Of a stretch of DNA of 64,000 nt, positions 58,595-64,000 are shown in pieces (the first letter of the stretch is position 1; each line of letters starts with the position of its first letter). The stretch is from Bin87 sp965203985 (GTDB lineage: Bacteria; Chloroflexota; Dehalococcoidia; Lucifugimonadales; UBA3495). The stretch covers positions 248,001-312,000 of the forward strand of contig CBDBDS010000002.1 in assembly GCA_965203985.1 (NCBI GenBank). The letters run 5' to 3'. The notes beneath the pieces are model-generated. The model had not been told where the DNA came from. It did no database searches and worked only from the letters and a program-made list of their open reading frames with translations. Position numbers and translations under genes: made by a program.

Positions 58595-59785
58595 CTAGAT
58601 CACGTCCAACTGCCGCATGACCGACAGCGTCTCGCGGTCGTAGCCCAAGCCGTCCACGAACACTTCCTCGTTGTGCTGGCCCAGCGTCGGCGCGGCCATT
58701 CTCAGCTGGTAACCGGCCGGCGTCATGCGGAACAGCTCGGCCGGAACCTTGATGCGCCCGATGACCGGATGCTCGGTCTCCCGGTAGAACTCGCGGGATT
58801 CGAGCTGTGGGCAGTCGGCAAGTTCCGTAGGCGTCTGCACCAAGCCGAACAGCATGCGCTTTTCCGCCGCCGCCGGGAACAGTTCCCACTTCTCCCGGTC
58901 CTTGATGGCTTCCAACACCACCTGGTCCATGGCCGGCCCGTTGCGCACCCGCTGCGCGCGGTCGGCAAACCGAGGCTCCAGCAACTCGGGCGCGCGGAAG
59001 AAGTCGGCGATGTCGTCCCAGGTCGCGCCGCCGCCGGCCTGCACGATGATCCAGCCGTCCTTGCAGGGCATGGGGTTCTCCCACATAGTTCCCGGCGCCC
59101 GCCGCACCTGCACCCCGCCGATGAACGGGTAGATGGTCTGCGTCGCCATCATGGTGGACGCCACACACTCGGTGATGGAAACGTCCACATGCTGGCCGAC
59201 GCCGTGTCGGTCCTGGGCGAACAGGGCCATGGCCGTCGCCCCGGCTCCGAACAGGCCACCCTGGTACTGCGCCTGGAAACCGCCGTGCTTGAGGGGCGGG
59301 CGGCCCTGCACACCGCTGATCCCCATCACCATACCCATGGCGTAGGACACAATCTCCTCGCCGGCGTACTGGCTGTAGGGACCGGTTTGGCCAAAGGGCG
59401 TGATCGAGGTCATCACGAGGTTGGGGTTGATCGCCGACAGCGCCTCGTAGCCGATGCCCCGGTCGTCCAGGTGTCCCGGTCGACAGCTCTCGATGATCAG
59501 ATCGATGTGGGGGACCAGTTCCTCCAGGATGCGACGCCCGGCCGCCGTCTCCAGGTTGAGGGTGATGCCCTTCTTGTTCAGGTTGAGGATGAGGAAGAAG
59601 AGGCTTTTCTCGGGATGCGGGTCGTCGTGGTAGTAGGGGCCAACCCGCCGCATCGCCGACCCGCCGGTGGGCTCAACCTTGAGCACATCCGCCCCGTAGT
59701 CCGCCAGCAGCCGCGCACAAAAAGACCCGGCGATATCCTCGCTCAGGTCCAGCACCTTGATTCCGCTCAATGGCGCGTCAAACAT
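58595..59785 (-). CDS. CaiB/BaiF-family CoA-transferase, copy 2
   Basis: The 396-residue protein starts MFDAPLSGIKVLDLSEDIAG and has RLLADYGADVLKVEPTGGS, LNLNKKGITLNLETAAGRRI, IESCRPGHLDDRGIGYE and YPFIGGVQVRRAPGTMWE. This is the second class III CoA-transferase of the pair. The ATG at 59785 is the family start; a frame to 59893 overlaps the divergent flavin reductase leader. It is the first gene of the run CaiB, Uma2, CaiB. Confidence 0.9.
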   Translation of the reverse strand: MFDAPLSGIKVLDLSEDIAGSFCARLLADYGADVLKVEPTGGSAMRRVGPYYHDDPHPEKSLFFLILNLNKKGITLNLETAAGRRILEELVPHIDLIIESCRPGHLDDRGIGYEALSAINPNLVMTSITPFGQTGPYSQYAGEEIVSYAMGMVMGISGVQGRPPLKHGGFQAQYQGGLFGAGATAMALFAQDRHGVGQHVDVSITECVASTMMATQTIYPFIGGVQVRRAPGTMWENPMPCKDGWIIVQAGGGATWDDIADFFRAPELLEPRFADRAQRVRNGPAMDQVVLEAIKDREKWELFPAAAEKRMLFGLVQTPTELADCPQLESREFYRETEHPVIGRIKVPAELFRMTPAGYQLRMAAPTLGQHNEEVFVDGLGYDRETLSVMRQLDVI

Positions 59786-59916
59786 GGCGGCGATTTTATC
59801 CCAAGCGGGCGACGGCGGCAATTTATCGAATACGCCACGCAACGCAAGGTATACTTGTCGCGCCCCAAATCGTCGGCATGCGTCGCCGATCACGCAAACT
59901 GGCAGGAGTTTCCCCG

Positions 59917-60576
59917 ATGCTCATCGACCCCAAGACCTTCGAACGCTTCAACATGATCCTCACCGGCGTCGTCGTGCCGCGACCCATCGCCTTCGTGTCC
60001 ACCATTTCCACGGACGGTGTGGTGAACCTGGCCCCCTTCAGCTTCTTCAACGCCATGGCCTACAACCCGCCCACGGTCATTTTCTCCTCGTCGCGTCGCG
60101 CTCCCGGTTGGCAGGACAAGCGCAAGGACACGCTGACCAACATCGAAGAGACCGGCGAGTACGTGGTCAACGTGGTGGTGGACGATATCGCGGCCGCCAT
60201 GAACGCCACCGCCGCCGAGTACCCTTCCGACGTGTCCGAGTTTGACATCGCCGGCCTGACCGAGGCGCCCAGCGAACTCGTGAAAGCGCCCCGCGTGTTG
60301 GAGTCCCCGGTGAACATGGAGTGCCGCCTCGTTCAGGTCGTGAACATCGGAGAGCAGCCCCACGCTCATGGCATCGTCATCGGAGAAATCGTCCGCATGC
60401 ACATCAGCGATGACGTGCTTTACGATGGACCCAATGGCCTCCGGATCGACCACGCCGCGCTCAAACCCACCGGGCGCCTGGCCGGAAACATGTACTGCCA
60501 CACCGACGACGTGTTTGAGCTGGTCCGCCCCACCTACACCGAACAGGACGAGGGCGCCGGCCGTGTCGCCGATTAA
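59917..60576 (+). CDS. Flavin reductase-like domain protein
   Basis: The 219-residue protein starts MLIDPKTFERFNMILTGVVVPRPIAFVST (quoted by VVVPRPIAFVSTIS), with NLAPFSFFNAMAYNPPTVIF and MECRLVQVVNIGE. This is the split-barrel FMN-binding domain of the flavin reductase / DIM6-NTAB family. It could supply reduced flavin to the LLM monooxygenases encoded elsewhere in the window, but that link is inferred. AGGAG is 8 bases before the ATG. It is followed 27 bases later by a glutaredoxin-like gene. Confidence 0.88.
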   Translation: MLIDPKTFERFNMILTGVVVPRPIAFVSTISTDGVVNLAPFSFFNAMAYNPPTVIFSSSRRAPGWQDKRKDTLTNIEETGEYVVNVVVDDIAAAMNATAAEYPSDVSEFDIAGLTEAPSELVKAPRVLESPVNMECRLVQVVNIGEQPHAHGIVIGEIVRMHISDDVLYDGPNGLRIDHAALKPTGRLAGNMYCHTDDVFELVRPTYTEQDEGAGRVAD

Positions 60577-60603
60577 CCCCAATCCATCCCGGGAGGCAAT
60601 CCC

Positions 60604-60855
60604 ATGACCACCGCCGCACCCGAAATCAAGCTCTACGGCGCCGAATGGTGCCCCGACTGCCACCGCTCGCGGAACTACCTCGACAGCCAGTCGGTGGCCT
60701 ACGAGTACGTCAACGTGGACGGCGACGAGGCCGCGCAGGCCTACGTCAAGCAGGTCAACGACAACCGGCTCATCATCCCGACCATCGTGTTTCCCGACGG
60801 GTCTGTGCTGGTCGAGCCTTCAAACGCCGAACTGGCCCGCAAGCTACGGGGCTGA
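60604..60855 (+). CDS. Glutaredoxin / mycoredoxin-like protein
   Basis: The 83-residue thioredoxin-fold protein has redox motif CPDC (GAEWCPDCHRSRNYL, residues about 16-19), IPTIVFPDGSVLVEPSN with the cis-Pro, and no signal peptide. It resembles NrdH / mycoredoxin-like redoxins that reduce protein or mixed disulfides. GGGAGG is 6 bases upstream. It is likely cotranscribed with the flavin reductase. Confidence 0.9.
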   Translation: MTTAAPEIKLYGAEWCPDCHRSRNYLDSQSVAYEYVNVDGDEAAQAYVKQVNDNRLIIPTIVFPDGSVLVEPSNAELARKLRG

Positions 60856-60868
60856 ACCGCGGGGAACG

Positions 60869-61276
60869 CTAATCGGGGAACTGCAAGAGTTGCAGCATGT
60901 TCCCATCGGGGTCTTCGAGGGTGGCTACCCATCCGCCCCAGTGCTCCCGCTCCGGGACACGGATGAACGGCACCCCGGCGGCAGCCAGCCTTGCGTGCTC
61001 CGCGTGAATGTCGTCGACCCCCAGGTGCGGCATGATTCGCAGGGGGTCCCGGGACGCTCCCGTTATCGAGCCGTGGCGCCCCACGTTGAACCTGATATCG
61101 CCTAGTTCAAAGGCGGCGAACCCCTCATCTTCATGGAACGAGTGCAGGGGCAGACGCAGGATGTCACGGTAGAACCGGAACATCCGGTCCAGGTCGTCGG
61201 TCCACAGGGTTATGCCGACAACGCCGGTGATCACGGCGACAACGGGCCTAGCCGGCGGGAGAGTTGGCCGGCTCAT
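60869..61276 (-). CDS. VOC-superfamily (glyoxalase-like) protein
   Basis: The 135-residue single-subunit VOC protein has VVGITLWTDDLDRMFRFYRDILRLPLHSF (quoted by GITLWTDDLDRMFRFYRDIL) and HLGVDDIHAEHARLAAAGV, ending WVATLEDPDGNMLQLLQFPD. The first metal-ligand His of many VOC enzymes is not evident; it may be an enzyme, a binding protein or a resistance protein. Its start overlaps the Fur-family stop by 29 bases, so the two are cotranscribed; a GTG start at 61234 is possible. Confidence 0.8.
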   Translation of the reverse strand: MSRPTLPPARPVVAVITGVVGITLWTDDLDRMFRFYRDILRLPLHSFHEDEGFAAFELGDIRFNVGRHGSITGASRDPLRIMPHLGVDDIHAEHARLAAAGVPFIRVPEREHWGGWVATLEDPDGNMLQLLQFPD

Positions 61277-61697
61277 CGGCCGGCCGGCACGAACGGCACC
61301 AGCCGTGGAAATCCACCCGTTGCCACATCACCTGGAACCGTGTTTCCGTGGAAACCTGGTCCCGCAAGCGGATGATAATGTCGCTGCTGTCGTCCGCGTC
61401 GGCGATGTTTCCGCATCCGATGCACACCAGGTTGACGTGGGGGGAAACGTTGCTCTCATAGCGGGACTGCTTGGCAAAGGGCAGTTCCTGGATCAAACCG
61501 CTCTTGGAGAGCACGCCCAAGGTCGAATAAACTGTGGCCAGGGTCATGGAGGGGAAGTGCTGCTGCACGCGCTCGTGGATCTGCTGCACGGTGGGATGGT
61601 CGGTGGAGTTGAGCACGGCCTCGGCGATTGCCAAACGCTGCGGGGTGACCCGCACGCCTCCCTGTCGAAGTTGCTGCACAACGGCGCTTTGTATCAT
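61248..61697 (-). CDS. Fur-family regulator (PerR/Fur-like)
   Basis: The 149-residue protein has a winged-helix domain with VRVTPQRLAIAEAVLNSTDH and LATVYSTLGVLSKSGLIQEL, followed by a metal domain with HVNLVCIGCGNIAD and WCRSCRPADEP, the paired CxxC structural zinc site. It acts as a metal- or peroxide-sensing repressor. It is distinct from the Fur/Zur at 115-582, with a clearer PerR-like pattern. The ATG at 61697 has GGGAGGGG 3-5 bases upstream. It is divergent from the thiolase gene and its reading frame overlaps the following VOC gene. Confidence 0.9.
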   Translation of the reverse strand: MIQSAVVQQLRQGGVRVTPQRLAIAEAVLNSTDHPTVQQIHERVQQHFPSMTLATVYSTLGVLSKSGLIQELPFAKQSRYESNVSPHVNLVCIGCGNIADADDSSDIIIRLRDQVSTETRFQVMWQRVDFHGWCRSCRPADEPANSPAG

Positions 61698-61919
61698 CGG
61701 CCCCTCCCGATACTGCGTCTGTCGCCTTCCGCAAAAACCGCTCCGGCAGCATCTGGCGGAAAGTATAGCATCGCCGATTTGCGGCCCGCAAATCGGCCAC
61801 GACGGCCGATCAGGCCGGTCCATCCGCCAGCGCCTGGCCGCCAGGAAACCGTTGTGGCAATGCCCGCATTTTTTAGTGTAGGATGTGCCACCGCAACCGT
61901 AAGTGAGGAGCAATTTCCA

Positions 61920-63194
61920 ATGGCTACCACTCGTTCCCGTCGCCTGGCTCGCTCGGTGTCCATCGTCGGCGCCGGACTGTCCCAGTTCGGAGCCTACCCC
62001 GACAAGACCAGCCGCGACCTGTTCGTCGAAGCGTTCCAGGATATGCAGGAGACCATAGACACGGGCATATCCGCCCAGGACATCGAGGCCGGCTATCTGG
62101 GCAACTACTCGGCCGACCTGTTTGAGCACCAGGGCCACACGGCGCCCATCATGGCCGATTGGCTGGGCATGACCCCCACGCCAATCACCCGCATTGAGAA
62201 CGCGTGCGCCAGCAGCGGCAGCGCTTTGCGCGAAGGCGTGATGGCCATCGCCAGCGGCATGTACGACGTGGTCCTGGTGGGCGGCGTCGAAAAGATGACA
62301 TCGCTGCCCACGGAAGGGGTCACCGACGTGCTGGCCTCGGCCGCGGACGGCCTGTACGAAGTCCCCGCCGGCCTGACCTTTCCCGGCATCTTCGGCGCTA
62401 TCGCCAAGGCGCACATGGACCGCTACGAGACCAACCTGAACCACCTGCTCAAGGTGGGGGTCAAGAACCACGAGAACGGCAAGTTGAACCCCAAGGCCCA
62501 GTTCCAGGTCACCGTCAGGGACATGATGGACCGGCGCAAGGCCCGGGCGGAGCAGCGCGGCGAGCCTGTTCCCGATTGGGACGACGAGCTGGACTTCCTC
62601 AATGACGCCCGCGCCAATCCGTGGATCGCGTGGCCCCTGCGCCTCTACGACTGCGCGCCAATTACCGACGGCGCTTCCTGTGTCCTGTTGGTCGCCAGCG
62701 AACTGGCCAACCAGTTCACCGACAAACCGGTGCACATCGCCGGCATCGGCCAGGCTACCGGCCGTCCGCTGCACGACGCCGAAGAGTTGACCTCCCTGTC
62801 GGCCGCGAAAATCGCGTCGGCACAGGCATACGAGATGGCCGGCATCGGCCCCGAGCAGGTTGGCGTCGCAGAGGTGCACGACTGTTTCACCATCGCCGAG
62901 ATCGTCGCCAGCGAGGACCTGGGCTTCTTCGCGCCCGGCGAGGGCCCCCATGCGGTGGACGAAGGTCGCACGGCTCGCAACGGTGATCGTCCCATCAACA
63001 CCAGCGGCGGTCTGAAAGCCAAGGGCCATCCCGTTGGCGCCAGCGGCGTGGCGCAGGTCATCGAGGTTTACAAGCAACTTCGCGGTGAGGCCGGGGACAG
63101 GCAGCTGGCCAATCCCGACCTGGAGTTCGGCTTGACGCACAACGTGGGCGGCACCGGCGGCACTTGTGTCGTCAACGTGCTCCAGCGCGGTTAG
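61920..63194 (+). CDS. SCP-x-type thiolase (lipid-transfer-like acetyl-CoA acyltransferase)
   Basis: The 424-residue protein has nucleophile Cys96 in ENACASSGSALREG, VGGVEKMTSLPTEG, AEVHDCFTIAE with the His/Cys site, and GGLKAKGHPVGASGVAQ near the end, then the terminal THNVGGTGGTCVVNVL. It is a non-decarboxylating thiolase of the SCP-x/PaaJ-like class, often paired with a DUF35 OB-fold protein, as here. It degrades or condenses acyl-CoA, possibly for side-chain or ring-cleavage products. GAGGAG lies 9 bases upstream of ATG 61920. The DUF35 gene starts 12 bases after its stop. Confidence 0.9.
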   Translation: MATTRSRRLARSVSIVGAGLSQFGAYPDKTSRDLFVEAFQDMQETIDTGISAQDIEAGYLGNYSADLFEHQGHTAPIMADWLGMTPTPITRIENACASSGSALREGVMAIASGMYDVVLVGGVEKMTSLPTEGVTDVLASAADGLYEVPAGLTFPGIFGAIAKAHMDRYETNLNHLLKVGVKNHENGKLNPKAQFQVTVRDMMDRRKARAEQRGEPVPDWDDELDFLNDARANPWIAWPLRLYDCAPITDGASCVLLVASELANQFTDKPVHIAGIGQATGRPLHDAEELTSLSAAKIASAQAYEMAGIGPEQVGVAEVHDCFTIAEIVASEDLGFFAPGEGPHAVDEGRTARNGDRPINTSGGLKAKGHPVGASGVAQVIEVYKQLRGEAGDRQLANPDLEFGLTHNVGGTGGTCVVNVLQRG

Positions 63195-63205
63195 GAGGTC
63201 CCCCA

Positions 63206-63625
63206 ATGACCACCGAAACTGAAAGCCGGCCCTTTAATGCGGCGTCCTTCTACGCCTTCCTCAAGGAAGGTCGGTTCATGGGCGTTCGTTGCCGGGAGAA
63301 TGGGAACATCTACGCCGAGGCTCGGCCGATTGATCCGGTGAGCCACAGCCATGACATGGAATGGCACGAACTCAGTGGACGCGCTACGCTGAGCACGTTC
63401 ACCTGCATTTCGGTCGCTCCGGCATCCCTGGAAGCCAAGGGGTTCGGCCGAAACAACCCGTACTGCACCGGCATCGTCACGCTGGAGGAGGGGCCACGCA
63501 TTTCGGCCCGCATCGCCGGCGTGGACGCGGCCAACCCGCAGAATATACGCACCGGCATGGCCCTGGAAATCGACTTGACCGAGATCGACCCTGATGAACC
63601 CGGGTTGGTTTTCAGGCCGGCGTAA
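63206..63625 (+). CDS. DUF35 OB-fold partner of the thiolase
   Basis: The 139-residue protein begins TTETESRPFNAASFYAFLKEGRFMG and has an OB-fold core (SGRATLSTFTCISVAP, NPYCTGIVTLEEGPRISARI). DUF35 proteins normally carry an N-terminal zinc ribbon with four Cys; here only GVRCRENGN remains, so the ribbon is degenerate. These proteins pair with thiolases and appear to gate acyl-CoA entry. GGAGG is 8 bases upstream. The gene lies 12 bases after the thiolase and is expected in the same transcript. Confidence 0.85.
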   Translation: MTTETESRPFNAASFYAFLKEGRFMGVRCRENGNIYAEARPIDPVSHSHDMEWHELSGRATLSTFTCISVAPASLEAKGFGRNNPYCTGIVTLEEGPRISARIAGVDAANPQNIRTGMALEIDLTEIDPDEPGLVFRPA

Positions 63626-63681
63626 GGCCGGCTTCACGATCCCTCCGATCGCGCAAGTTCAGCGCCTCGACGACCATAACA

Positions 63682-63715
63682 AAACCGCCCCACAGTTGTG
63701 TGGGGCGGTTTGTTC
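63682..63715. terminator. Bidirectional rho-independent terminator
   Basis: AAACCGCCCCACA (63682-63694), loop GTTG, then its exact complement 63699-63711, followed by TTTGTTCGTTCTT on plus and preceded by A-rich sequence giving a T-run on minus. It lies between the DUF35 gene and the convergent zinc-ribbon gene. Confidence 0.9.
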
Positions 63716-63733
63716 GTTCTTCATCGCCGGCGT

Positions 63734-63997
63734 TCAGTCGACTCCCTGTTCTTTGCAAAAGTTGCAGGTCTTGTCGTACCACACGTAGGCGGAATTGGGT
63801 TCGTGAAATACCTCGAACTGCGTCACGTTGCGGTATTTGCGGCAACTGAAGCACAATTCTGTATGGGTGGGATCCAGTTGTGGGGGTATGCCCTTCTCGG
63901 TGCTGACATAGGTCTTGCGAATCTGGCGATTGGAAAACGGCAGACGTTGCAGGAAGCGCTCTTCAAATTTCAGCTTCCACACTTGGCCGCCAGGCAT
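63734..63997 (-). CDS. Small zinc-ribbon protein, possibly cut by the window end
   Basis: The 87-residue product contains TELCFSCRKYRNVTQFEVFH and YDKTCNFCKEQGVD, that is two CxxC knuckles spaced like a zinc ribbon. It is preceded by a basic region (KLKFEERFLQRLPFSNRQIRKTY). The ATG at 63997 is only three bases from the window edge, so the true start may lie outside. No family is recognised; small zinc-ribbon proteins of this kind are often regulators or RNA-binding. Confidence 0.65.
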   Translation of the reverse strand: MPGGQVWKLKFEERFLQRLPFSNRQIRKTYVSTEKGIPPQLDPTHTELCFSCRKYRNVTQFEVFHEPNSAYVWYDKTCNFCKEQGVD

Positions 63998-64000
63998 TGG

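Noticed and set aside
61248..63206. A 652-codon minus-strand frame spanning the thiolase region
   Set aside because: Only its last 150 codons are a real gene (the Fur-family regulator from 61697). The rest is antisense to the well-supported thiolase and reads as low-complexity shadow sequence.

Overview
The window is GC-rich, densely packed bacterial chromosome. It has no rRNA and no CRISPR array, carries two tRNA genes, and most genes lie in short runs on the minus strand. The gene content points to an uncultured Chloroflexota of the SAR202 / Dehalococcoidia type: five luciferase-like flavin monooxygenases, several SDR, GMC and CaiB paralogues, Rieske enzymes, Uma2 proteins and lipoproteins with Ala/Pro-rich linkers. 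This placement is inferred from gene families, not from a phylogenetic marker.

Region by region. 1-3.2 kb: a Fur/Zur-type regulator, then a 767-residue zinc-binding lipoprotein in which an AztD-like beta-propeller metallochaperone is inserted into the His-rich loop of a ZnuA/AztC-type binding protein. 3.2-11.6 kb: a Cu/Zn-SOD-like protein lacking one copper ligand, an SDR, Uma2, lactonase, LLM oxidoreductase, SulP transporter, GMC oxidoreductase and isochorismatase-like hydrolase. 12.2-15.9, 27.7-31.6 and 41.2-45.1 kb: three copies of one three-gene cassette, DUF1800 then DUF1501 then an NHL-repeat protein, all on the minus strand. 16-20 kb: DUF4177-like protein, second GMC, LLM and VOC proteins, tRNA-Asn. 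20.4-26.9 kb: a complete branched-chain amino-acid type ABC transporter whose binding protein is a tandem duplication and whose first permease is enlarged. 31.8-36.8 kb: amidase with a small AtzG-like companion, a Rieske protein with a long extra domain, a retropepsin-like protein and an alpha/beta hydrolase. 36.9-40.5 kb: LLM, Rieske ring-hydroxylating oxygenase and a BenD-like diol dehydrogenase. 45.2-47.5 kb: a HEPN gene pair and a His-rich membrane protein / cupredoxin lipoprotein pair. 47.6-52.2 kb: citrate synthase, LLM, SDR, Eis-like acetyltransferase and an orphan HigA. 52.3-56 kb: a less GC-rich patch with DUF429, an intact IS982-type element and an NHL pseudogene abutting an LLM gene. 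56.3-64 kb: tRNA-Met, two CaiB/BaiF CoA-transferases, Uma2, flavin reductase, glutaredoxin-like protein, VOC, PerR/Fur regulator, SCP-x thiolase with its DUF35 partner and a zinc-ribbon protein.

Taken together, the catabolic genes (flavin monooxygenases, a flavin reductase, Rieske oxygenases, SDRs, GMC enzymes, CoA-transferases, thiolase, citrate synthase) suggest oxidative use of diverse organic compounds, fed in part by the Liv-type importer. Metal homeostasis is a second theme: two Fur-family regulators, the fused zinc protein, SodC and a His-rich/cupredoxin pair. The strongest candidates for something undescribed are the AztC-AztD fusion and the triplicated DUF1800-DUF1501-NHL cassette. 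The intergenic spaces carry several families of short inverted repeats, one of which has apparently been captured in frame inside a GMC gene.
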